64,000 bases of DNA from Desulfovibrio sp. Fe33 (lineage in GTDB: Bacteria; Desulfobacterota; Desulfovibrionia; Desulfovibrionales; Desulfovibrionaceae). The position numbers were made by a program, and so were the translations under genes. Positions 29,786 through 38,522 of this stretch are shown here, in pieces (position 1 is the first letter of the stretch; each line of letters opens with the position of its first letter). The notes under the pieces were generated by a model that saw nothing but the letters and a program-made list of their open reading frames with translations, was not told the origin of the DNA and did not search any database. Location of the stretch: the NCBI RefSeq assembly GCF_028532725.1, contig NZ_JAQKGU010000001.1, positions 496,001 to 560,000 on the forward strand. The letters are read 5' to 3'.

Positions 29786-30449
29786 GCGCGCCGTTGGCGC
29801 GAGAGCCAGTGAAGGGGCAAAGCCCCTTCAGCCTCCATGCCCTCCCGGCGGGGTCCATTTCTTTTGCTGGGCCCAAAAGAAATAGACGAAAGAAAAGGGC
29901 CTTTTCCTAGCGCGGCCGCCCCGGGATCATCTGCAAGAATCCGATCCGCTCGGGTCGGCTCCATCCGAGCAAAAGTATAAGCCCTTTCCCGCTGGCCAGC
30001 TTCCCACTCTCGCCAGCCCTTCCTTCCTCGTCACCGGAGCCGCCGCCCCTTCGCGGTCGGCTTCTAGGCCGCTGATCCAGGGCTGGTGCTCGTAGTAGAC
30101 TATTTGCCTTGCGTTCGCCTTGGGGAGGGCCTTCGAGAACGAAGAGCCGGAAATAGGTCTTATTGATCTAGAAGAGCGGATCTCGCTTGCGCGGGAGACG
30201 TTCGAAAGCCGGGGCCTAGAGCCTGTCTGAAGCGGCGAAGCGTAGGCCGACTGCGTCCGCCGCAGGCGGACATCCTGTCGGGCAGCGAAAGCCGCTACAG
30301 GCTCTTGGCCACTGCTTTCGGGAGCTGAAAGGGCCGAAAAGCGCAGTTTTTGCTTCCTTTTTTCTGCGCCAGCAAAAAAGGAAGTCGCCGTAAAGGCGAA
30401 ACAAAACGTGATGAGAACGCGCACGGTCTGCCGCGAAGCGCGGCACACC
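29786..30449 (+). repeat. long direct repeat, copy A
   Basis: About 664 bp nearly identical, apart from a variable middle, to 30523-31199. It begins GCGCGCCGTTGGCGCGAG, passes through a hairpin around CATTTCTTTTGCTGGGCC (inverted AAAGAAAT arm), a divergent stretch (about 30100-30200), and an 86-base GAGCCTGT...ACAGGCTC structure (30219-30304). It ends in a CTTCCTTTTTT/AAAAAAGGAAG hairpin and a short tail. The reading frames across it have no recognisable domain and I regard it as non-coding. No transposase is present. Confidence 0.85.
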
Positions 30450-30522
30450 GTCACGCGCTCTCCTCCCAAAAAAACAAAGATGGAAGGCCATCCTAAGGGG
30501 CGGCTTTTTTTGACGGAAAGAA
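30450..30522. other. spacer between the long direct-repeat copies
   Basis: 73 bases with no repeat and no gene. It contains the run CTCCTCCCAAAAAAACAAAG and the T-run near 30506-30511. Nothing else is recognised. Confidence 0.6.
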
Positions 30523-31199
30523 GCGCGCCTTTGGCGCGAGAGCCAGTGAAGGGGCTTTGCCCCTTCAGCCTCCATGCCCTCCCGGCGGGGTCCATTTCTT
30601 TTGCTGGGCCCAAAAGAAATAGACGAAAGAAAAGGGCCTTTTCCTAGCGCGGCCGCCCCCAGGATCTTCGGCAAGAATCCGATCCGCTCGGGGCGGCTCC
30701 ATCCGAGCAAAAGTATAAGCCCTTTCCCGCTGGCCAGCTTCCCACTCTCGTAGGTCCTTCCTTCCTCGTCACCGGAGCCGCCGCCCCTTCGCGGTCGGCT
30801 TCTAGGCCGCTGATCCAGGGCTGGTGCTCGTAAGGGGGCTAGCCGAGTGCAACCGCCTTCGAAGTGGATTTGGGTAGCGGCTTTGGGAACGAAGAGCAGG
30901 GAATGAGGTCTACCGAGTTGGAAGAACAGACCTCGCTTGCGCGGGAGACGTTCGAAAGCCGGGGCCTAGAGCCTGTCTGAAGCGGCGAAGCGTAGGCCGA
31001 CTGCGTCCGCCGCAGGCGGACATCCTGTCGGGCAGCGAAAGCCGCTACAGGCTCTTGGCCACTGCTTTCGGGAGCTGAACGGGCCAAAAAGCGCAGTTTT
31101 TGCTTCCTTTTTTCTGCGCCAGCAAAAAAGGAAGTCGCCGTAAAGGCGAAACAAAACGTGATGCGAACGCGCACGGTCTGCCGCGAAGCGCGGCACACC
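30523..31199 (+). repeat. long direct repeat, copy B
   Basis: Second copy, 677 bp, starting 737 bp after copy A. Outer arms match nearly perfectly, while the segment about 30838-30940 differs from its counterpart in copy A. The 86-base structured element (30969-31054) is identical to copy A. No gene is apparent. The remaining ~55 bp to the glycosyltransferase stop contain a CAACAAACAACAGACAACAAA-like low-complexity stretch. Confidence 0.85.
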
Positions 31200-31255
31200 T
31201 CCCCGCGCTACACTTCAAAACAACAAACAACAGACAACAAACAGCAGCATCAGCC

Positions 31256-32824
31256 TCAGAACGAATCAAGATATTCCAGCTTCCGGAGCAAATCGGCTTC
31301 GAGCAGCGTCTGCTCCGCCTCCATGGCGGCGGCAATGTCGGCGCGGGTATGCATGGTTTGCATCTTGTATTTGTTGCCCAAGGCGTTGCCCAACTCCTGC
31401 CGGGAGGTGTGGGAGGCCGATCCTGTACGCTTCTTGTGGCGTACCGCCAGATGTCCCTGATAGACCGGGAAACGGCGGGCTTCGCATAATCGCAGGTCGT
31501 GTTCCATGTCGTCGTACTGGGACGGGGAAAGCTGGATGGCGAAGCCGCCGGAGTCGAGCAGCGCGCCGGTGCGGAACAGGTGACAGCAGCCCGTGACCGA
31601 GGCGCAGGGCCGCATGAAGTCGAATGCGCCGGTGTCCAGCGTCTGGATGTGCAGATCCGTGAGGCCGAAGGGGTTGGGGGCCAGGCGGGTCAGGTCCGCG
31701 CGTTCCGCCGGGTCCAGGCGAAGGTGGCTGTCCGCGCTCTGAATGCACAGCGGGTTGGCGTGGTCCACTACCTTGCACCCCCATACGCCCGCCTCGGGAT
31801 AGCGCGAGACGGCCGCGCCCAGGCGTTGCAGCCAATCTGAGGGCAGTTCCACGTCGTCGTCCAGATAGCAGATGAATTCGTTCGCCCGCACCGCTTCCAG
31901 GCTGAGCAGCCAGTTACGCGCCGCCGCTGCGCCGATGTTCACCGGCAGGGAGACGGTCGTGAACCGGTCCGCGCTGAGGGTTGCCGCGAACCGCGTTTCC
32001 ATGCGGCTCAGGACCGCGCCGGTGCTGTCCGTGGAACCGTTGTCGAGGACGAAGACCGACGCGCCGTTCAGGTCGGAGGCGAGCAGACATTGCAGGGTGG
32101 CGTCCAGTTCATCCGCCTTGTTCCATGAATAGAGCAGGACGGCGGCGCGTCCCGGCAGGGGCGCGCGGGCTTCGGCCGCGCCCGACACGGCGTCGTGGGC
32201 GCGCAATGCCAGGTTCGTGTTCCACGGAGTGAGGCGGGCTGCCTCCAGGAGCGATTCGGCCGAGGGGGCTTCACGCGGGGAAAAAAGTTCGTGAACGCGT
32301 TTGGCGGCGTTGCGGAGAGCGGGGCGGGCGTCTTCCGGCCCATCGGCTTCGAGAAGGCGGAACACGAAGTCGGGGGCGTTTTCCACCGCGCCCACGGTCA
32401 AGACTTGTTCGCGCCAGAAGAGGTTGCCGGGCTCTTGGCGTACGGCCTTGTCCAGGAAGGCTGCGGTCCGCTGGAAGTCACGGGCGGTCAGGGCGTCGAT
32501 GAGGGGGGAGGGATCGGAGGGCCGCCGCCAGTGGGCGGCGAGCCCGCGAAGCATGGCCCGAGCCGCGGGTTCGAGGAGGACGCTGGTCCGCTCCGAAGCG
32601 AGCAACTCGGCGGCCAACCCTCCATCCAGCGGGTTGTCCGCGGTCAGGGTGCGCAGGGCGTCGGAGGCAACGGGGACGAGATTTTCCCGGCCCGGGCGCA
32701 GGCAACGTCCGGCCACATCCAGCAGATGGGATTTGCCCGCGAACCCCAGACGCAGCAGGGCCGCGAGGTCATCGGGCAGTGCGCGCCGGAAGGCGGCCGA
32801 AGATTCAGCGCTCGGGGCGCTCAT
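31256..32824 (-). CDS. glycosyltransferase family 2 protein
   Basis: The open frame extends upstream to 33181, but the ATG at 32824 (MSAPSAESSAAFRRALP) follows from the neighbouring gene ending at 32805 and gives 522 residues. Residues about 230-360 form a GT-A domain: SWNKADELDATLQCLLASD, VFVLDNGSTDSTG, and FICYLDDDVELPSDW, where the DDD acts as the metal-binding DxD motif. Helical TPR-like sequence precedes it. It transfers a sugar from a nucleotide donor. It overlaps the deacetylase-glycosyltransferase fusion gene by 20 bases, so both act in the same surface polysaccharide or glycan pathway. Confidence 0.82.
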   Translation of the reverse strand: MSAPSAESSAAFRRALPDDLAALLRLGFAGKSHLLDVAGRCLRPGRENLVPVASDALRTLTADNPLDGGLAAELLASERTSVLLEPAARAMLRGLAAHWRRPSDPSPLIDALTARDFQRTAAFLDKAVRQEPGNLFWREQVLTVGAVENAPDFVFRLLEADGPEDARPALRNAAKRVHELFSPREAPSAESLLEAARLTPWNTNLALRAHDAVSGAAEARAPLPGRAAVLLYSWNKADELDATLQCLLASDLNGASVFVLDNGSTDSTGAVLSRMETRFAATLSADRFTTVSLPVNIGAAAARNWLLSLEAVRANEFICYLDDDVELPSDWLQRLGAAVSRYPEAGVWGCKVVDHANPLCIQSADSHLRLDPAERADLTRLAPNPFGLTDLHIQTLDTGAFDFMRPCASVTGCCHLFRTGALLDSGGFAIQLSPSQYDDMEHDLRLCEARRFPVYQGHLAVRHKKRTGSASHTSRQELGNALGNKYKMQTMHTRADIAAAMEAEQTLLEADLLRKLEYLDSF

Positions 32825-34943
32825 GGGAGTGTTCTTCCATGGAGTTTTGCGTCTCGAACGGGTCCGGGGCGTCCGCCGCTTCCCGGGCGATGTCCTCCAA
32901 GGGCAGAGGCTCGTAGAGATGTTCGCCCATGTAGACGCGCATGAGGTTGCGCCCTTTGGCTTCCGGGGTGAGCAGGCGGCGTACCATCCTGTGGCCGACG
33001 AGCCCGAGGGTGAATCGTTTCGTCGGGTCTTCGGCCAGCAGCCGCATCTTTTCGGCCAGGCAATCCGCGTCCTCCGAGGCGCAGAGAAAACCGTCAACGC
33101 CGTCTCGGACCACCTCCGGGATGCCGCCCACGTTCGTGCACACGGCGGGCAGGCCGAGGGCGAATCCTTCGAGCAGGGCATTGGGCAGGCTTTCCTTGCG
33201 CGAGGTGATGACCAGGACGTCGGCGAAGCGCAGCTCGTCGAAGACTGCGTCGTGGGATATTTCGCCAGCGTTGCGATAGCGCTCCCGCACCGCCGGGGTG
33301 AGAATGTCGTCGTAGTTGCCGAGTTTATTGTCGGACACGCCCACGCCCACGAACTCCAGGTCCCTGGCTCCTTCCCGGCAGAGCCGGTCGGCGGCCTTCA
33401 GGAAGACGTCGAAACCCTTGATGGGCGCCGTATTGCCCAGATAGATGAAGCGGGTGCCCCGTTTCTTGCGGGGCTTGGGCTCGCCGAAGTCGGGTCCGGC
33501 GTAGGCGTTGTAGACCACGTTGAGGAGCTTGCCGCGAACCCAGTATTTGCGCATGACTTCGGCGCACTGGGCCGAGTTGGCGATGACCCCGTTGCTCAAG
33601 GCCGTCCAGAGGAAGAAGACGGAATTGGGCTTGGAGATGACCCCCCGGTTGATGAACAGCTTGAATTTCGCGCCCATGAGGCGGGCCAGCACGCCCATCT
33701 TGTAGGCCCGGTTGTGGAAGGAGTGGACCACGTCGATGCCTTTTTCCTCAATCAGGCTCTTGAGAAATTTCCCGGCTTTCCAGTACCGGCTGAAGCCGTC
33801 GTGGCGGATCACCTCCACATCCAGGTCCTCCAGGGCGGCGTTGATGGCCGTGTCCGGAGTCACCAGGGCGTAGACCTTCAGGCCCATGTCGGACATCGCC
33901 TTGATGTTGTTGACCATCTGGCGGCTGCCGCCGGAGAGCTTGATGGAATCGGTGGCGTAGAGCACCGTGTTGATCTCGGGCTTCTTGTGGTATTTCTTGA
34001 AGAAAAAGCGGGCCGAGGGCGTTGTGGAATACATGCGCAGTCGGGACCGGAGCCAGTCGCTGTCCTTCCTGGCGGCCACGCCGATGCGGTTGAGCCGAAA
34101 CGGATCGGTGCCCCGCGTGTTGGACCAGCGTTCCAGGGTGAACGCGCCCGCGTATCCGGCCGCTTTCAATTCGTCCTGGGCGGCCTGGTCGAATTGGCCC
34201 CACGGCCAGCAGAAAATCTGTTCGTCGAGGCCGTTCAATTCCCGGATGCGCTCCAGGCTTTTGCGAAAGTCCCTGCGGCAGAATTCGCGGCGTTCCTCTT
34301 CGGACCGCTTGACGAAACGCGGCTGGCCCCTGCCCTCGAATTTGGGCCAGAAGCCGTCGTAGACATAGGCGCTGCCGACCTTGAAAGTGGGCCAGGAATC
34401 GTTGTGTCCGGGGTAGATGGACCAGCCTCCCCAGTGCGATCTCTCCGCGCCGAGGGGGCATTCAGGCTGGAATGACATGAAGGCGGCCTGGTGGCGGCGG
34501 CCGTGGGAGTATATCTCCATGCCCTTGTCGAGCATGGCCCGAATCTCGGATTCGTTGATGAACTGGGAGTAATCGCCTTCCAGGTGAGCGGCCCGAAAGA
34601 CCTGCTTCATGGTGAGCATTTCGGGCGCGGTTTCGGCCGTGCGCGCCTCGCCCGGCACGGTGAAGTCCGTGAGGACGAAGAAGGTGCCGGTCATGTTCCG
34701 TTTTTCGAGTTCCGGGACAACGGTCGTCCAGTTGGAGACGTGGCCGTCATCGAAGGTCAGGACCAGGGACTTCTTCGGGGGGCGCATTTCGCCGCGCGTG
34801 ACGGCGAGCAGATCGCGGGCGGTGATGGTCCGCCAGCCCGCATCTGCGATGGCGTCGAGGTGGGCGCGGAACATCTCGGGCGTATGCCCGTTCACGTCGG
34901 AAACGTTATGGTAGCAAAGGACGGGTATGGATATGCATGTCAT
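32805..34943 (-). CDS. fused polysaccharide deacetylase (NodB) and GT4 glycosyltransferase
   Basis: The 712-residue protein has two enzyme domains. Residues 1-320 are a NodB-type deacetylase with LCYHNVSDVNGH, LVLTFDDGH (the FDD metal motif) and IYSHGRRH (metal His pair). Residues about 345-700 form a GT-B glycosyltransferase with TRFIYLGNTAPIKGFDVFLKAADRL and EGFALGLPAVCTNVGGIPEVV, typical of GT4. A fusion couples de-N-acetylation with sugar transfer on one chain. No signal peptide is visible, so it likely acts in the cytoplasm on lipid-linked or nucleotide-linked precursors. Confidence 0.88.
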   Translation of the reverse strand: MTCISIPVLCYHNVSDVNGHTPEMFRAHLDAIADAGWRTITARDLLAVTRGEMRPPKKSLVLTFDDGHVSNWTTVVPELEKRNMTGTFFVLTDFTVPGEARTAETAPEMLTMKQVFRAAHLEGDYSQFINESEIRAMLDKGMEIYSHGRRHQAAFMSFQPECPLGAERSHWGGWSIYPGHNDSWPTFKVGSAYVYDGFWPKFEGRGQPRFVKRSEEERREFCRRDFRKSLERIRELNGLDEQIFCWPWGQFDQAAQDELKAAGYAGAFTLERWSNTRGTDPFRLNRIGVAARKDSDWLRSRLRMYSTTPSARFFFKKYHKKPEINTVLYATDSIKLSGGSRQMVNNIKAMSDMGLKVYALVTPDTAINAALEDLDVEVIRHDGFSRYWKAGKFLKSLIEEKGIDVVHSFHNRAYKMGVLARLMGAKFKLFINRGVISKPNSVFFLWTALSNGVIANSAQCAEVMRKYWVRGKLLNVVYNAYAGPDFGEPKPRKKRGTRFIYLGNTAPIKGFDVFLKAADRLCREGARDLEFVGVGVSDNKLGNYDDILTPAVRERYRNAGEISHDAVFDELRFADVLVITSRKESLPNALLEGFALGLPAVCTNVGGIPEVVRDGVDGFLCASEDADCLAEKMRLLAEDPTKRFTLGLVGHRMVRRLLTPEAKGRNLMRVYMGEHLYEPLPLEDIAREAADAPDPFETQNSMEEHSHERPER

Positions 34944-35099
34944 GTGTTTTTCTCGTTTGCGATTAGGCTTTCGAGGAGTAGCAGATGGGGGGTATCAGGG
35001 CAAGGATGGAGGCGTGGCGGGCCGGGGATTCCGGCCGTCCGCGCGGCAACCTCGTGAACCTCTTGTAAACTTCCCGACTTGCCGATAATAGAAGTGACC

Positions 35100-36524
35100 A
35101 TGTCGGCAAAAACAGTCCTTTTCATTGCGGAACCGCAGTCCGTGACGGCCATCTTTCCAGCCTTGCAAAAGGCCGGATTGCAGGCCGGGCTGGCCGACAA
35201 CCTCAACGGCGCCCTGGGATTCATCAAGAAGTCCCGTCCCTGCCTGGTCTTTTGCCGTCCCGAATTGCAGGGTTTCGACGCCAGGGCCTTTCTGCAAAAG
35301 GCGGCCGGAACCGAAGGGTTCCCTCCGGTGGTCGTATTCGCCGGTTCGGGCAGCGCGGAGCAAGCCACGGAATTCCTGGAGCTTGGCGCGCGTGACTATT
35401 GGATCGAGCCGTTGATATGGGAGAAAATCAGGCTGGTCCTGCCCGACGAGGAGCCGGATTCCGAGCCCGCGCCGTGTCCGCCAAGAACGCATCACGCGCC
35501 GCCCGCCGCTCCCTCACCCAAGGGAAAATACCAGATCATCGGCCGCCATACCGCCGTGCTGCGCGTGCTCGCCCTGGCGCGGCAGGTGGCCGGGTCCAAG
35601 GCCACGGTGCTCATCTCCGGCGAGTCGGGCACCGGCAAGGAAATGTTCGCCCGCTACCTGCATCACAATTCGGACCGCACGGACAGGCCGTTCGTGGCCA
35701 TCAACTGCGCGGCTCTGCCCGAGCATCTGCTGGAATCCGAGCTTTTCGGCCATGAAAAGGGCGCGTTCACCGGGGCAATCAGCCGCAAGCTCGGCAAGTT
35801 CGAGCTGGCCGACGGCGGAACCATCCTGCTCGACGAAATCACCGAGATGGATCTCGGCCTCCAGGCCAAGCTCCTGCGCGTGTTGCAGGAATCCGAGTTC
35901 GACCGGGTAGGCGGCGTGGAAACGGTCAAGGTGGACGTCCGCGTCCTGGCCACCACCAACCGGCGTATCGAGGATTCGGTCAGGGAAGGAAAGTTCCGGC
36001 AGGACCTCTACTACCGCCTCAACGTCATCCCGCTCGCTCTGCCAGCGCTCAGGGAGCGGGGCGAGGATGTGCTCCTGCTGGCGGAATATTTCACCAACAA
36101 GTTCACCGCCGCCTATGGGCTGGGAGGACTCGCCTTCACCGACGAGGCCCGGAAGTGGCTCATGGATTACGATTGGCCCGGCAACGTCCGCGAGTTGCAG
36201 AATCTCATGGAACGGGCCGTGCTTCTGGCGGGGCAAGGCCCCATCCGGCCGCGCCACTTCCTCATGGGCGACGAGCAGTGGACGCCAGATGATCTGGCCG
36301 ACATCGACGCCGACCAGCAGGCCGTCTGCGAGGCCGCGCCTCCGGCCACGCCCGACGAGGCCATGTCTGTCATGCCGCTTCACGAGATGGAGAAAAGGCT
36401 CATCCTCAAGAGTCTGGAAGAGACCACCGGCAACCGCACCCGCGCGGCCGAGCTGCTCGGCATCTCCGTGCGCACCCTGCGCAACAAGCTCAACGAATAC
36501 AAGAAGCAGGGCCTGGACCTGTAG
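35100..36524 (+). CDS. sigma-54-dependent activator with degenerate receiver domain
   Basis: The ATG at 35100 gives 474 residues. Residues 4-115 look like a receiver, but the phosphoacceptor site reads Arg53 (CLVFCRPELQG) and the conserved Lys reads Glu (DYWIEPL). It therefore should not be phosphorylated. Residues 145-375 are the AAA+ domain: Walker A GESGTGKE (174-181), GAFTGA (221-226), Walker B TILLDEITEM (241-250), and FRQDLYYRLNVIPL. The C-terminus has a Fis-type helix-turn-helix (NRTRAAELLGISVRTLRNKLNEY). It activates RNA polymerase with sigma-54 at unknown targets. It ends two bases before the convergent binding-protein gene. Confidence 0.93.
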   Translation: MSAKTVLFIAEPQSVTAIFPALQKAGLQAGLADNLNGALGFIKKSRPCLVFCRPELQGFDARAFLQKAAGTEGFPPVVVFAGSGSAEQATEFLELGARDYWIEPLIWEKIRLVLPDEEPDSEPAPCPPRTHHAPPAAPSPKGKYQIIGRHTAVLRVLALARQVAGSKATVLISGESGTGKEMFARYLHHNSDRTDRPFVAINCAALPEHLLESELFGHEKGAFTGAISRKLGKFELADGGTILLDEITEMDLGLQAKLLRVLQESEFDRVGGVETVKVDVRVLATTNRRIEDSVREGKFRQDLYYRLNVIPLALPALRERGEDVLLLAEYFTNKFTAAYGLGGLAFTDEARKWLMDYDWPGNVRELQNLMERAVLLAGQGPIRPRHFLMGDEQWTPDDLADIDADQQAVCEAAPPATPDEAMSVMPLHEMEKRLILKSLEETTGNRTRAAELLGISVRTLRNKLNEYKKQGLDL

Positions 36525-36526
36525 CC

Positions 36527-37513
36527 CTACCGCTCCGGGGCGTAGAGACAGTCCTGACTGTAGATGCGCATGGGCGTGTAGGTCACGGACGGCACGGTCC
36601 CGCCGTCGGCCAGCTCGGACAGGTTCTTGTAGGCCAGTCGGCCCATCGCCTCGAAATCCAGCCCTATGTTCACATGGCTCAGCCGTTTGGCAAAGATCTT
36701 ACGTTGCGTGGGATGCGCCCCGGCAAAGGCCAGTATCTTGTCGGCCCGGCTCAGGCTGCGCCGATAGTGCCCAACCAGGGACTCGTACCCCTCGGCCATT
36801 TGCGCCCACCAGCCCACGGAGATGATGACGTTTACCGAGTCGTCGTCGAGCAGAGCCTCCAATTGCCGCACGGCCTCGTCGTAGTTGTCCCGGCAGGGGA
36901 TGGGCGAACGGGGCAGCAGGGTCCAATCAGACTTCGGGTCGTCGAAGTTGAATCGCTCTATAACGCCCCGGATGCGGTCGTTCAGGTTGGTGTCGTTGAG
37001 CCCGCCGGTCATGATGGCCACCACGCCGCCGCCGGGGCGGAGGCGTTGCGCCTGCCGGGCCAGCTCGCGGCCCAGCTCCACGTTGTCGGTGCCGATGTAC
37101 CCGGCCCGCAGCGATTGGTATCCTTCCGTGAAGTCGGAATCGAAGGTGACGACGGGAATGCCCGCATCACGCACCAGTTTGAAGGAATTATCGGCAAGGA
37201 ATTGGCTGTGCAGGACCGAGATGGCCAGTCCGTTCGGTTTTTGCGCCAGCACGTTGCGGACTTCTTCATCCTGGATGCGGAAGTGGGCCTTGCCCTTGCC
37301 GCCCGCCAGGATCATTCGGTCGCCGCGCGCCTCCGCCTCGGCTTTCGCCGCGTTGAAGACCCGGACGAAATTCATGTCCGATTCGGATTTCGCCACGATC
37401 ACGAAGAGCCTTCCCTTGCCCAGCCCGGGCGCGCCGAAGCCCAGCACCACCCCGATCACGAGGAGGGCCGCAGTCAGGGCGAGCCGCCAGTTCAAGATCG
37501 TGTTCGTCATCAT
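36527..37513 (-). CDS. periplasmic sugar-binding-like protein (Peripla_BP_4 type)
   Basis: The 328-residue protein begins with a signal peptide (LALTAALLVIGVVLGFGAPGLG). The mature part follows the pulsating sugar-binding fold: FVIVAKSESDMNFVRVFNAAKAEAEARGD, then ISVLHSQFLADNSFKLVRDAGIPVVTFDSDF, GYIGTDNVELGRELARQAQRL, and SRADKILAFAGAHPTQ. This matches the ABC-sugar/ribose-binding type. No permease or ATPase genes adjoin it, so it may feed a receptor or a distant transporter. It may alternatively start at 37510. Confidence 0.8.
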   Translation of the reverse strand: MMTNTILNWRLALTAALLVIGVVLGFGAPGLGKGRLFVIVAKSESDMNFVRVFNAAKAEAEARGDRMILAGGKGKAHFRIQDEEVRNVLAQKPNGLAISVLHSQFLADNSFKLVRDAGIPVVTFDSDFTEGYQSLRAGYIGTDNVELGRELARQAQRLRPGGGVVAIMTGGLNDTNLNDRIRGVIERFNFDDPKSDWTLLPRSPIPCRDNYDEAVRQLEALLDDDSVNVIISVGWWAQMAEGYESLVGHYRRSLSRADKILAFAGAHPTQRKIFAKRLSHVNIGLDFEAMGRLAYKNLSELADGGTVPSVTYTPMRIYSQDCLYAPER

Positions 37514-37587
37514 GATACCAGGTTAGCGTTATTGTTGCGTGCGGCCCATTATTTTTGGGAACTAGCCCCTTAACGCACTGAAGAGGA

Positions 37588-37725
37588 AAATCAGGCGTTG
37601 AAAGCCGTTTTGCGGCAATAGGTGGGTGATTTCGCCTCCGGCGGGCAAGGGTTCGCACCCTTGCATCCCCTGTATGCGCCTTCGGCGCGGGTTTTTTCCC
37701 CCGCTCCGCGGCGTTCGGCTGCTAA
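37588..37725 (-). repeat. dispersed intergenic repeat, copy 2 (inverted)
   Basis: Reverse-orientation copy of the family defined at 22350, recognised by the complementary CCTCCGGCGGGCAAGGGTTC run and the GCGGCAATA arm. It occupies much of the 440-bp gap between 37514 and 37953. The remaining sequence holds no gene. Confidence 0.85.
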
Positions 37726-37883
37726 AGCGGAGGGTTGAGTATATAGGCCATTTTTTGGGGTGGGTTGGCAAGAAAGGATGGCAGGGGAGCTGGCTGGGCA
37801 GGGCGGTTGAGGGAGGGATCGGAAACCTGAGGCCAGTGAAAAGGGAGTAGGGAGGCCGGTGCACCGCGTCCCTTGAAAACGTG

Positions 37884-37915
37884 AAAAGGCGCGTCGCGGA
37901 AGTGCGCGGCGCGCC
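37884..37915 (-). terminator. intrinsic terminator of the AhpD-like gene
   Basis: An eleven-base GC-rich stem (GGCGCGTCGCG with CGCGGCGCGCC, one mismatch) around GAAGTG. On the minus strand it is followed by a four-base T-run. It lies 38 bp after the stop of the AhpD-like gene. Confidence 0.6.
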
Positions 37916-37953
37916 CCATGAGGACGAATTCCCGGGCTCGGGCCCCGTTCGTT

Positions 37954-38283
37954 CTATTCGTAGAGCTTGTCGAGCTCTTCGTACACGTACCGCATGTACA
38001 TCATCTTGGGGGAGCCGCCCATGGCGACGGCCAGCAGTCCCGCATCGATGATCTCGTCCTTGGTCGCGCCGCAGGTCACGGCGTTCTGGACGTGGAGGGA
38101 AATACACATATCGCACTGGGACAGGATGGAACAGGCGATAAGAATCAGGGACTGGTACTTGTCCTCGATGGCGCTGCCTTTTTTGATGGCGGCGGTGAAC
38201 CCTTGGTACGCCTTGAAGACGTTCCGACGGTTCTTGTTCATTTGACGAAAGAGTTCAGTTGCTTTCTCAGCAGGTTCCGGCAT
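37954..38283 (-). CDS. AhpD/carboxymuconolactone decarboxylase-like protein
   Basis: The 109-residue protein has an AAGGAG site seven bases before its ATG. It shows the AhpD-fold pattern: KYQSLILIACSILSQCDMCISLHVQNAVTCGATKDEIIDAGLLAVAMGG, containing the redox pair Cys-x-x-Cys (CDMC) and the following His. Proteins of this group reduce peroxides with thiols or act as gamma-carboxymuconolactone decarboxylase-like enzymes. In an anaerobe a peroxidase or disulphide-reducing role fits best. A perfect 13-bp palindrome lies 24 bp upstream of the start (see 38307). Confidence 0.88.
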   Translation of the reverse strand: MPEPAEKATELFRQMNKNRRNVFKAYQGFTAAIKKGSAIEDKYQSLILIACSILSQCDMCISLHVQNAVTCGATKDEIIDAGLLAVAMGGSPKMMYMRYVYEELDKLYE

Positions 38284-38306
38284 AGCGGTCTCCTTTTTGG
38301 CAGAGT

Positions 38307-38335
38307 CCGGTCCAGGAGACCGTCTCCTGGACCGG
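38307..38335. promoter_or_regulatory. perfect 13-bp palindrome upstream of the AhpD-like gene
   Basis: CCGGTCCAGGAGA is mirrored by TCTCCTGGACCGG with a three-base centre. It sits 24 bp upstream of the start codon. It could be an operator for a dimeric regulator or an mRNA hairpin in the leader; sequence alone does not decide. Confidence 0.5.
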
Positions 38336-38456
38336 GCCTATGAGAGGGAGAGAGTCCCGATTGGGTTGGTAACTGGGTACATTCAAAAAATTGGCCTGTA
38401 AAGCGGAAAAAAAATGGTGAAAACGCCCGGTTGAAGAAGATCGTTGTGATTTCTGG

Positions 38457-38500
38457 CAAAAAAACAACCGATTCCATGTCGCTGCATGGAATCGGCTGTT
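38457..38500 (-). terminator. intrinsic terminator of the ABC exporter gene
   Basis: On the minus strand a 16-base stem (around CGATTCCATG with one mismatched pair) encloses a six-base loop and is followed by a run of seven T. It starts 23 bp after the stop of the gene ending at 38523. Confidence 0.85.
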
Positions 38501-38522
38501 TCGTGCGGGCTGTACGGACGGG

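Noticed and set aside
29734-31196. Several minus-strand frames of 76 to 228 codons inside the long repeat
   Set aside because: They have no recognisable domain and are interrupted differently in the two copies, so I treat the block as non-coding.
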